A stretch of 64,000 nucleotides of DNA from Helopsaltes ochotensis. Lineage: Eukaryota > Chordata > Aves > Passeriformes > Locustellidae. A program made the translations under genes and the position numbers. The stretch is from assembly GCA_013400155.1 (NCBI GenBank), contig VXBM01000269.1, forward strand, positions 351,403 through 415,402. The letters are read 5' to 3'. Shown in pieces: positions 50,555-61,700 of the stretch (positions are counted from its first letter, which is position 1; each line of letters starts with the position of its first letter). The notes beneath the pieces are model-generated. The model did no database searches. It was not told where the DNA came from and saw only the letters and a program-made list of their open reading frames with translations.

Positions 50555-52359
50555 CCATGAGTGATGGTAGTATGAGCTGGTTAAGAATCATGTGTTTGAT
50601 CATTGCTCAGTTGCTGCTGTGCCTCTCCCCAGCCACAGGCCACCCAAGCACTTTCACTAGGAGAACCATGTGTACGAACCACTGGCTTCAATCCAGCCTG
50701 TAATGCTCGTAATTATGGAGTCTCATTAAAATGAAATCACTGCAACAGGCTTCTGCTCTTAAAAATGATGGGTAGAATCCAGAGATCTTGAAGACCTTTA
50801 TGCTTTCACTGTGAAATAATTTCTTCTGTTCTTTGGATCTATCTATTCATTTAGAAAAAGTACCATTATGGTTAGCAGGATCGCCTGAGAAGATGCTAAC
50901 AGTCTAAAGGACTGTGCTGTCAATTCTGTTAAATAGCTGGCCTCCATTACACAGATACTGGGATGAAATCCACTGGCATTTTTGGAATGATGGTCAGCCC
51001 CTCAACAGCTTCATACTTCTTAAGTTGTGACAGGAATCTGCTAATGGTGTTTGAGAGTTCAAAGATGGCTTCTCGTGGCTTTGCTTTTCCTACTAAGACA
51101 TTCTCTCTACTTCCAAAGTGCAAAATAAGGTATTTTAATTTTTACATTAATTTACCAGTCAGGTTGGAAAGTACTGACATCTATTTTTTAGAGCTCTGAC
51201 TCAGTTTAAAACACCAATCCTGCAGCGTCAAGATGTTTTAGTGCTTGTGGCTGCTCCCCACTGCAGTTTGCAGTTACCTGAAAGCCATTCAGCTGAAGTG
51301 TGAGGAACAGCAGTGGCTTTCTGCTTCAGTGTGTGCATGCCCAGATGAACTGCAGCTAGCCAGCAGCACCAGGAGCCTGACAGTCTTTAACATGTCTGAT
51401 AGGTGCTCAGTTACAGAAGGGGCTTATTTGGAAGGTTCTTTGTTGATGCATCCATACAGGTTATGCTCAAAGCAGGTGGACTGAGGGTGACCCAATAGGA
51501 TTTTCTGTGTGTGATTTTAAATCTGTTTAATTCAGGAATGGAACATCAGGCCTAGCCTGTGGTAGTATGGCTTCAACACATGTTGCTGAAAATTATCTGT
51601 ATTTTAAAATTTCTAATTCTAGGATGTGCAGGGAGGAAGAAAGTTGGCTCACCAAGTTCAGGATTCAGCCTCCATTTCCGCGTAAATGGAAGGAAACAAA
51701 GTACAATCTTGTGTATTTTTAGATACTTCTTTTTTTTGTTTTCATGTACCAAGTATGTATTCTTGTATCTCTTAAAAAAATAAATTCCAGATCAGATTTT
51801 GTGACGTAAGAGGAATTATACTTGTTTGGTCTGAAACTTTTCCTTAATAATTGAAGCCGATAGATGGTCCCAGTAATGAAGTTTCTTTCTTTTTCTTCTT
51901 GATTGCAAGCAGCAGAAAAAGCTGTCGTTAAGACACTGACATTTCAATAAATAGCTGACCTGGTGGAACATGCTTGGAGTGTAGCCAGGAATCTCATCCA
52001 GAGATACACTCTCCTTTGGGAAATGGTTCTTTCTCTTTGCTTTGTAAGTCTTGTAGTAACCAATTAATTTTTTTTTCTATTCGTAGGCAAAAGCTTTATT
52101 TTTATAAATAATCAAATACCAAAAAAGTGATCTGGTAGATTGTGACTCTTTTGGGAATAGGAGTGAATAATACTACTTGTGAATTATGGATTGTTTCCAT
52201 TTTTGCTTATATCAATATACATCCAGGAATATGTGTTGTGAATTTATTAGGTTTGGCTAACCTGAGGGAGACTGGTATTATACCTCAGTTCTGTAAAACA
52301 CTGCATTATTTCCGTGTAATAACATCCTCAGTCTGGAATTCTGTTCTCTCACAAGCTCC

Positions 52360-52660
52360 AGCATAAAAGGAGTGCAGCATAAATGTATCATCGGCATATT
52401 AATTACCTGAATAATCAAATGGAAGGCCTGCAATTGCTGTTTGCTGGAGATTTCATCTGGTGGTCAGGAGCAGAGCAATGCCAGTTAAAGAACAGCTTGC
52501 TCCAAGCTGTTGGAGACTGGTGTTGACTCCCCATTAAAGAAAGCCTCCAGCTGTGCAGGGAACCAGCCTGTTCTACCTCTGTGGGGTTGCTACGGACATG
52601 TGGCTCTAAGAGCCACGAATACAGACTGGCAGCAAGTGAAAGAAACCTGTAAAAGATCCA
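52360..52660. promoter_or_regulatory. Candidate non-coding regulatory block
   Basis: This is a high-complexity, repeat-free stretch. It contains CATATTAATTACCTGAATAA, GGCCTGCAATTGCTG and a perfect 7-bp-arm hairpin GTGGCTC-TAA-GAGCCAC at 52600-52616. No frame is convincing. The look is that of a vertebrate conserved non-coding element, but conservation is untested. Confidence 0.15.
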
Positions 52661-53417
52661 AACGTGAACCGTAATATTGAGCTTGGTACTCTGGTTGTGG
52701 ACTACTGATTTACATTATTTGACCAGTGAATTTGTCACATGTTGAGCATAGAGAAAGTATTTCTTGCTGATTCTTTTCATAGGATGAAGATGTTTTGTGG
52801 ATGAAATTTGCTTGTGTATTTTGTTGGCTGTTGCTGATGTAGATAAGTAATTTACTGAGCACAGAGCTGGTTCATGAAGGGGAAAAGTGATTCTTCAAGA
52901 AATGAAAGGTGATAGCTAAGAAAGTTGTATTGCTGATCTTGTAAGGAAGGTCAGAACTCATTTTTTCCTGATTTTTTTTTCTGAATAATCAAAATTAATT
53001 ACCATTGTTTAACTCTTTGGATTAAAAAGTAATTGTGTCTGTAGAGTTGCCTCCTAAATTTAAACTAACAACCAGATTGGTTTTTCCTAATCAGAAAGTC
53101 ATAAAGATTGCTTGGGGAATGTCATGTGGTGGTGGTATTTGTGACAACTCCAACTCCACTGCCATGTAGAATGGGCAGTCTTTCACAGTCACCAGATCTG
53201 CAGAAAACTTCAAGTGCTGAAATCACTCTTCCCAGAAAGAGAAATGAAAAAGCCAGGCTAAAAAGCAAAACTCCTAAGAGTTAAAAATGAGGTGAAATTC
53301 TGTTCAGATTTTCAGAAGCCTCACTTTTGTATTTCCCAAAATCATGCTGCCCATGTCCGTTTCTGTTTCTTACATCAGCTTACATATTTAAATCTTTTTA
53401 TTCTCATTTTCTTTTAG

Positions 53418-53485
53418 GTGATCCTGATCCTTACCAAGTATTATCATACGGACATGGGGAAAGTTCTGGAGAGCTCTCTGTGGAG
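53418..53485 (+). CDS. Candidate internal exon B (68 nt), best coding candidate in the window
   Basis: The segment is bounded by a strong acceptor (TTTTTATTCTCATTTTCTTTTAG, AG at 53416-53417) and a full-consensus donor GAG/GTAAGT at 53483-53488. Sixty-eight nucleotides give entry in phase 1 and exit in phase 0. Read that way the peptide begins (G)DPDPYQVLSYG and ends GESSGELSVE, with no stop. Balanced, codon-like composition contrasts with the T-rich Phe/Leu/Ser translations typical of the rest of the window. It would join exon A (33968-34004) through a Gly codon and exon C (54057-54098) in phase 0. The acidic, Ser/Gly/Pro-containing peptide looks like a disordered segment of a larger protein. 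I could not assign it to a gene family and therefore give no symbol. Seen: splice signals, open frame. Inferred: that it is a real exon. Confidence 0.55.
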
Positions 53486-54056
53486 GTAAGTTCTCTGCTT
53501 TTTCTATAACCTTCCCTCCTGCTGTTCTTGGAATAGATCTATCACTTCCTTTTCCAAACTGCTGCTGAGTTGAGTTAGTAGCTGACTGATGCTTTTGTAG
53601 TAAGATTATCCAGATTGTCATCAGCTCTCACTCCTTCTCTTCCTTGAATGCATTTCTGGTGGTTGAATTACAGTTTGTAATAAGTTTTAACAGTAAAAAC
53701 AAAGAATGATGGAGAATATAAAGTACCTTCTTGATGCCACTTAGCAAGTTGACATGTTTTTCCTTTTTCTAGAAATTCTGTATCAAATTTACTTTAAAAG
53801 TTTGAAATGCTGACTGTGTTGGGATGTGTCTTTTGGGAATTCTTGCTGCTTGAGTAGCGTACTGAGGTTAGTAAATAATCCTGCTTTGGAAGTTGTTAGA
53901 ATTGTCTGGATGAAGTATACCAGTAGTGTAGGCTATATTGTGTTTTATGACAACTTGGGAATAAATAGTAATCCAAATAAATTTCTTAACTGATTCTCAT
54001 TCCCCTAATACTTGTGAATTAAGATACCAATATGCTTGTTGCCTGTGTATGCACAG

Positions 54057-54098
54057 ATTGCACATTCAGGTGTACATCAGCACAAAAGCAGGGCTAAG
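54057..54098 (+). CDS. Candidate internal exon C (42 nt)
   Basis: It follows exon B after an intron of only 571 bp. The acceptor (TGTTGCCTGTGTATGCACAG) is moderate, and the donor AAG/GTAAGT is a full consensus match. Forty-two nucleotides read in phase 0 give IAHSGVHQHKSRAK with no stop, matching the phase 0 exit of exon B and leaving the frame unchanged. A short, frame-neutral, basic His/Lys-containing insert like this would suit an alternatively spliced cassette. No family is recognised. A cryptic exon remains possible because the pyrimidine tract is poor. Confidence 0.33.
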
Positions 54099-55294
54099 GT
54101 AAGTCTCTATGTTATACTAGTCATACTTTTTATCTTCTTGGGTCTTAGTTGTCTTTTGCTAAGGAGGCTTTTTGCGCTCAAATTTTTTTTGGTGTGTGGG
54201 TCTGTATGAATTTTCCACAACAATTTTTTGCTAGACCCATCATGTACATTTGAAAAGCAAAAGTATTTCACTGTTATCAATAAATGTGATACTGCACCAG
54301 TATTTACTCTGATAGTTTTGCTGGTTATCTCTAGCAGTGGAAATAAATGACATGAGACTTAAGCAGTCATATGTGAAATTCAAATGTAGCTCATAAGCTT
54401 TGAGTCTAGAAAAAAGTAGTTTATCTAAAACCTTGTGGCTTAGGTACTTGTAACCTTCATGCTGCCCCAAGAGCCTGTATGGGAACTTGACCTTCAGCTG
54501 TGAGTGTAAGGACCCTTACAGAGACAATCCAAGAAAAGGACTAGGTAAGGGAATAGGGAGTGGGAAGATTCTGTTTCCAGGACATGCTGCAAAACGGCCT
54601 TGTTATTTTTTTTGAAAGAGGTGGCATTGTTTTAACCATGTGGGGTTCCTCAGTGACAGTGCTTCTGCAGTAACTTGTTGTCCTACCAGTGTCTGACTAG
54701 TGCTCAGTCTGGCCAGGGCCAGTGGTTCATGCAGAAATTTCTAGTTGTAAGAAGGAGCTATTCAGGAAAGAGAGTAAGATCAAATGGAGACTGCTTAGCA
54801 TTGGCTCAAGATTGTCCTTTTTAGGGCTATTACAGTTCATTTGTAACTATCCTTAAAACTTACCAGATTTAAAATTTCTTGCACATTTGTTTCTGTTTTA
54901 ATTTTTGTCCAACATCTTGTGCAAATAAGACAACCAAATGACAGTTTGGATAATCCCAATTGCGTAAGCACACACTGCTTTCCTATTATTTGTCAGTGGC
55001 CCATACAACATGTGCAATATATTTCAAGTTTTCCAATCCATTCCTCAGGGTATCTATCATAGTCTTTTAAGCATTTTCAGTTGGATTCTTCAAAATAAAC
55101 TCTTTGGTCTTTAAAATAAACATAAACCAGGCTTCAGATAATGTTTCTTTCTTTGGAGAACATAAACACTTAAAATAAGGTCGTCCAGACCTTGCTGACA
55201 GCTGGTGTAAAGAATTGGTGTGAACTGCATTCAAATAAAATCGATACTAGCGTGCATCATCTGGAAATCGTGCCTTTTTACTTACAACTAACAG
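54099..55294. other. Intron-like sequence, no gene
   Basis: No gene, repeat or clear regulatory motif is seen. A GTAAGG at 54545 follows a short open stretch but has no matching acceptor. Confidence 0.4.
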
Positions 55295-55637
55295 ATGTAC
55301 CAGATGCTTTGGTCCTGGCACAGGTCATGGTCCCGCCCCAAGGGCTGGGCACAGATGTCCTCAGGGCTCCCAGTGCTCTCAGGCTTTGGGAAGGTGCCGG
55401 GTGCCCATGGCTCCACTTCAGTGCGGCAGGGATGGGGCCTTGGGGGACTCCCCTTGGGTATGTCTTGCAGTTTCGCAGGGCACAGGGTCTGGACATCAGG
55501 GTGCCTTGGGCTGTCCACTTTATCAAGAGCCCCAGGGAGGGAGCTCACTCCTTGATGTGATGATGCCCAGAACCTGCTGAGCCAGGGATGGGGATGAAGG
55601 CTGGGGCTTGTTGACCAGACGGACTGAGTGAGTTCTG
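55295..55637. other. G+C-rich islet of unknown nature
   Basis: About 340 bp of strikingly G+C-rich sequence sits abruptly in A/T-rich surroundings, directly upstream of a CR1 3' end. It stays open in several frames on both strands at once (about 60-145 codons). That is what high G+C content produces by itself, since stop codons are A/T-rich. CpGs are few, so it is not a classic CpG island. Short related phrases (GGGGACTCCCC, GCCCCAAGGGCTGGGC) give it a repetitive feel. It could be part of an unrecognised repeat inserted with or next to the CR1, a decayed minisatellite or a gene-conversion hotspot product. Confidence 0.5.
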
Positions 55638-55738
55638 AGTCACCTGGTCTAGTGGAAAGGTTCCCTGCCCATGGCAGCGGGGTTGGAACTAGATGGTCTT
55701 TAAGGTCCCTTCCAACCCAACCCATTCTATGTTTCTGT
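55638..55738 (+). mobile_element. CR1 LINE 3'-end fragment, plus strand
   Basis: GAGTCACCTGGTCTAGTGGA, TTCCCTGCCCATGGCAGCGG, GGTTGGAACTAGATGGTCTT, TAAGGTCCCTTCCAACCCAA and CCATTCTATGTTTCTGTGG follow one another as in the CR1 3' UTR. Similarity is high, so this is one of the better-preserved copies. It is truncated to about 100 bp and has no coding capacity. Confidence 0.95.
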
Positions 55739-58700
55739 GGGTTCTAAAACTGGATGGAAAAGCTGAAAGGAAGCGAGTGCTTAAGATGACAGCTTGGGCC
55801 AGGGGTTACTACCTAGGTGATCCATGCCTGGATATGTTCTGGGCTCACCTCCTTCCTCCACCTCTGCCCACTGTGACATAGAAGAGACACACACACAGTT
55901 GTCAAACTGGAAGAGTTACAAAGTACTTGAATCTGGAAAACAGCAAATCAGACCAACTATTTCAAAAGTATCAAATAGTTCCCCTCTCTGTTGAGATGTA
56001 GTTCACTATTTGTACTAAACAACTGAATGAAGCTGAAGTCCCTTTACAGTCAAGGGACTTCCGTGTTTCTCCCTGTGTAAAATGGTTGGAACTTCACCAG
56101 TTTTCACCCATGTTTGCTGATGGAACTGATGGGGTGTTGTAGTCACATTGGCAGCCTGCCCAGAATGCATAGTGTATATATTTTTCAACTTTTTTTTTTT
56201 TAATTCTCTTGTTCATTCTTCTTATTTGTATCAAACAAATATGCTGTAAAACAGGTATAAAAAAGATACAGGCTTTTTTGTTAGCAGAGAAATGCCATTG
56301 ATCTGCTTCTGTGCCCTAGTGGGAATACACCCTTTCCAGTTATTTCCTAAATTGGCCCAATGTTTTTTGTTCCTATCTTGCCTGGCTAGATAATACCAGA
56401 AATGATATTGTCTAAGTCATTAAGTGAAAATAAACTAGTTTTATTAACTGATCAATTCTGACTGGGGGTAATTTTTTAATGTTAATATCCCAATTTCTCT
56501 TTCTGTAAATATTAACCTACATTGGTATTTATCAGTTATTGTGTTCCTTGAAACTGTATCTTTCATATTCTAAAACATATTTCCACTTCATCTCTTTCCT
56601 TTTCTCCCATCACTCAAAAGAATTTTTTTCTCCTTGTTGAGAAGAACAAAGAATGAGAAAGGATGGTCTAGTGATACTTGTTTCTTCTTAGTGACCTTGG
56701 AGCTGCAGTCAGACTTTTAAGAGTGATGCAAATGGTTGTAAAAAACACCAGTCAGAGGTACATGCCTAGGTGGGAGGACTCTATGCGATGATTTGTGGGT
56801 GGATCTTGGTGACACATTTTTGTACCTCTGCAGAGCATTGACAGTTTGTGTAGGTAACTTATGCCGGCCCACAAAACTCAGGTTACAGGCTTGGGAGACC
56901 TAAATTTGAATTACCTTAAAGTTTTTCATTGTTGAATAATAGGGAAAATAGTGCTGTGTAATGAAATTCTTAAAAAGGTTTTCACTCGTAACAGCCATGT
57001 CTGGTTACACGGAAGAGGTGAAGACAGAATCCTGATGGAAGTATGCAGTTAAAAAATACCAGACTGTGCTTCTTTAGTCAGCTATTTCTGATGCTTTCCC
57101 AATTTGCATATTAAGTAATTGTCAAGGTGTAAATTGTATAATTATTTTACTCAAAATAAGATAGGGAAATAAATAGAGATAATATTGATTGCCTCTTGAA
57201 TATAAACTTAACTTCTTGAGAAGGAACAGAGAATTGTTTTCAGGCCCATTTTAAGAGTTTCTAAACTGTGGTATGTATTGGGAATACAGGTTGGTTGTCA
57301 TGTTAGAGCTTATTAGCATAATGAAAAAACTGAGAATTCAGCTCAATTCATTATTGTTACAAGTTGTGCATACATAGAAGATATTTTTCATACTAGAGCT
57401 TTTCATGTCAGAGTTCATTCACATATTTATCCACCATATTTACAGTTTGAAGGAGTTGAAACCAACTGACCATTTAGGTTGAGTGTGTGTTTTCATATGC
57501 TTTATGGACCCATTTGTGCACAAATATATACGTGCACATATTTCACAACCTCAGGTACCTGCTTGCATCTGTTGAATGCCTGCAACTTTAGATGTAAATA
57601 TTAAATTTTACAATCAAATAGTTTAACTTTGAATTAGTTTAACTATGAAATGAATGATAATACTTATCTGAGTTAATTATTCCTAATAATATTGGAAATA
57701 TAGATGATTATTATTATTATTCAGTTTTACATATGTAACAACTGAGATGGTAATATCGCTGAAGGTTATGCAGTAGTGACTCAGCACTATGTGACCATGG
57801 AACAGAAGTTTGGACCTTCCCACCCACTGCTTGGACTGGCTCAGAGTCCTGTTACTGGTAGGCATGCAGCCTTCCTTTCTTAGATTGATCTAAGCAATGA
57901 ATAATAGATGCTGCTGATGATTGCTAATAAAGTTTTGATTGCATATTATCAAGCTGTAATGATACAGTAATGCTAAAGTGGCTTGCTGTGTAATTGCCAT
58001 TGTTCCCAATGGCTTCACCACAGCAAAACAAATGACATTACTTGATGTTAACAGCACTGTTGGATCCTCTTAGCATTGCCTGCTGAAACAGGTAGCCCTG
58101 TTTTCAGAAGTGTTGGGTTGTTCTGCCCCACGTTATCAGTAAAGAAATACTAAATGAAGAAACAGACTTCCCCATCTCCTTAAATATTTTTGGATATCCC
58201 AGCTGAGCTTTCTGGGACTCCTTACTCCAAAAGCAGCCTGAGGGGGAAGAAAAGTCGAAATGCTGTTGTAGGTTGAAAGTCCAGATCAGTGGCTGGGCAG
58301 GTGGAGGTGAGAACAGTCAGGAGCGCCTCACAGACAGCATTATGCTTGCCAAATCCCGAGGAGTCAGGAATATCCTGTCTGTGGTGGCACAGCTCTTTTC
58401 TTTCTATCTGCACTCACAACAAGCCACCTATTCAAGGACAAGGCTCACTTGTGCAAGCCTGCTGGCTGTCAGGAGTGATGGGGCACAGTGGCTGCAGGGG
58501 GCTTTGGCCATTTACAGGCCTACACCACAGCCAAAATCCAGACTACAAAGAGACGGAGATTCTTTTAAGGTGGATACAGTGAACAACATACAGCTCAGGA
58601 AAGTGAAAGTTCCAGGTGGCTCACAGAATGTGTGAAAATGAATATGGACGTTTGTTCCAAAAATCTTTGGACTTGTCGGAGAAACTCATTTCAGCTGTTT

Positions 58701-61700
58701 CCTGAAATTAATTTAAAAAGGAAAACAAAACCCCCAATATGCAGTTCAGTGCCCCAGTGAAATTTTTGGTATTAAGTACTGCTTAATAAATGAGCAACTG
58801 TATTCTGCAACAACTTGCACTTCCAGATGGCCTTATATTGTGGCTCTGCTTTGAAAAGTGACTTTGTAGAAATGGCCTCAAGGGATGGAGTTATAGAGTC
58901 TGTGATTTTCATATCAAATTTTCTCCTTCCAAGTTAAAAAAAAAAAGAAATGGCTTTCTAATTATTAGCCCAGTGAACTCAGCTTGGGATCTAATGTCTA
59001 GCTGTGCTGTCTCTAGCTAATGCATCATCATGAGTAATGCAAGTTCTGCAATCAAAATAGAGTGTCCTCAATTATACCTGTGTAGCTCTTTTATGCTCCT
59101 ATTATATCCTTATTTACACCTGTTCCACTGAGCAAAGGTTTTGGCCAGTAGCATCAAAAATCTTAAAATTAGAGTTTTATTTCTCTTACTGAACAACAGA
59201 TTTTTTTAATGCTATCTTAGATCATATTTCCATATTCATCTAATAGTATTACAAAGACTTTCATTGTCTTTGCTGCAACTTGCATTGTCTTTCTAATACT
59301 CAACCATGTGCCATTATGAGTTGAATTGTGCAGGAAAGTCTTTATTTTAAATTTATTTTGGACATTTAAAATGTGCTGTAAAATCACAGTAAAAAGTGGA
59401 TGTAGTGAGTTCCAGCACATCAGCAATGTTTTATTATGGGTGTCAGGAGAAAAAATATGTAGAAGGTAAAGAAAATTAAATAAATATATGTTGACAAACC
59501 TTGGAATGTGCAAGGTACTGAAGAGGTGATTATTGATGTTTTTAAAGGGTAGTGGAATTGATTGGGGTGCTCAGAGGTGCAGATGTTGCAGTGTGTGCTC
59601 TAATGGACACATGACCTACATCGATTTTCTGCGGCCACGGCCCAGCACGATGGGCTGGCAGTAACCTTGCTGTTACCTTGCTGTTGCACTCATCCTGCCA
59701 CGTGTTTTGGCTGCAGCTTTTGGCGATTCAACAGATGAATGAAATTTGGCTGTGGATATTTGAGGCTGTTCTCCGAGTTGTGACCTGTAGTCTCGTCTGA
59801 AGCAGATGTCTTTTAAAAGGCTTTCCAGTGCATAGGATTTAGCTTAAGCAGGTACTTTTATGTCTGTGTTGCCATAATAGAATTTAAAGATTATTTTGAT
59901 GTCTGAGTGCATATGAAGATCCAAATTGAAAAAATATATATTCTACAAGCAAGTAAAAGCTACCAAATAAGTCTATCGAAATTTCTTTACTGAATATCTG
60001 TTGGTCACAGAGAGTGCTGTGTCGTAACTACTTTTCCATGTCTTCAGCAGCTTGGAATAGTGGTGATGATTTTGAATGTTTTTCTGCACTAGCTTGTGAT
60101 CACATAGAGAATATATGACATTAAGGTCCAGTTAGAAAGCTGTGATTTATGTAGTTAGGAAAGGGCTCTTACAGTACACTTGTGCTTATGGAAGCTGATT
60201 GCAGCATGGCTGCTGAACATGTTAAATACATCTTAGAGCATGAGAATTTTGCTACTTTACAGGTTAATTTTTTTTTCCCACTTAATCCTCCTTCTGGAAA
60301 ATGAATTAAGTCATTGGAAGATATAACTCATAATGAGTGAGTCAATTTATTGAGAAAGAATAACCATTTATTTTAAATGGCTTAAGAGTCCTTTTCTCTT
60401 GTTTGAGTAACTTGAGCCTAAGTAATAGAATTTGTGATTGCTTTAACTACTGCTGAAGACTTTGTGGGAATTACACCACAGGTTCTTGTTTAAAGTAGAC
60501 TCTTTTGGCCGGGACTGGTGGCAACAGAATTGATCTTTCCTTCCCAAGACCCATGCGGGTTGGTAGCAGTAGGATGTTCAGAAAAGTTGCTTCACTGGTG
60601 TTTCATCAGTTTTGTCATGGTATTTTATTTAATAAGCCTCCCTACAAGAAATTATGTTCTTTCTTGCCAGCCGCAGCAGACAGATTTAAGGTGAGAAACA
60701 GGAAACGCTGTCTTTCTATGCATTAGTCATCCATGGGGCTTGTGATTTGCTTTTGCCCTCCCTCCCTGCATAACACAGGGAAGTTTTCTCCATGATGTAC
60801 ACTTCCGTGTGAGCAAACTGAGAACAGCAATCTTGGTGCTTTTATTGTGGCATGATTCCTCTGTACTAAGTTCATATGATAACAGTTGAGCCGTCAGGAT
60901 TTTTGGCAATGGGAGGTAGTTTGCTGCACTGTCATCCTTTAGCTCCCACTGTCAGCAGGCTGGCAGAGTAGGGATGTGCAGGGCCCATAACCTGGGGCAG
61001 ATGACACTATCTCTTCCTCTCTCTCTATCTATAGGTATCAATGTTTCCTTTGCCACTCTGCAAAATGAAATAAATAACCACAATCAAAGCAGATAGTTTC
61101 ATTGCTCATCGCATTTTCATGATGACGAATGAGGTATAAAAAGTGGGATAGGATTTTTTTAAAATCTGAAAAAGATGAAGTCATGGTGTCAGGTAATTTG
61201 TGATAAGGTACATGTGACATTCCACTCCGCAGCTAGTGATGCTGCTGGATCTACCTTCAGTCTATTCTGTGACCTTTTTTGAGAACCTGCCATTACTCTG
61301 CTTTCCTCAGTTGGTCTTTTGTTTCTTTGGAATATAGGTAATTTGGAGAACTGATTGAGGGATTCCCATCAGTGGTGGGGCTGTAATACTGCATTAATAC
61401 AAATGATAAGAAAGAACTATAATTTTTATGGATGTTTTATGTTTATGTCCCTAAAGTTTTTGGTCTGAGCCTGAGGACAGGAGTCCATCAGAGAGCACAG
61501 ACACAGCATGAGACTCACCTGCAAATACCCATATTTTCCCTATGGCACAGTGCCTTTTCATAGCTGATCTTTGAAAATACCATTTTGCAACCCCGTGTTG
61601 TGTCTCTTAGAGTTGAGCACCTTGTGCACCTATGTGGGGTATGGAATGTGAGCAGCTTCACTTGCTTCTGCAGTACATGCAGTCTACTCTGGAGCATCCA

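Larger units (their letters stand above)
45749..53417. other. Intron-like sequence, no gene
   Basis: No gene is supported. Strong acceptors occur (before 45796, 50256 and 52088) without usable donors. The stretch after 50256 stays open for about 36 codons but has no recognisable family. A 39-bp-period duplication lies at 50497-50554, and a complex block at 52360-52660 includes a small perfect hairpin at 52600-52616. Confidence 0.4.

Noticed and set aside
55288..55725. 145-codon minus-strand open frame and overlapping plus-strand frames
   Set aside because: They lie in a G+C-rich islet where stop codons are rare in all frames, and they overlap a CR1 3' end. No domain is recognisable.
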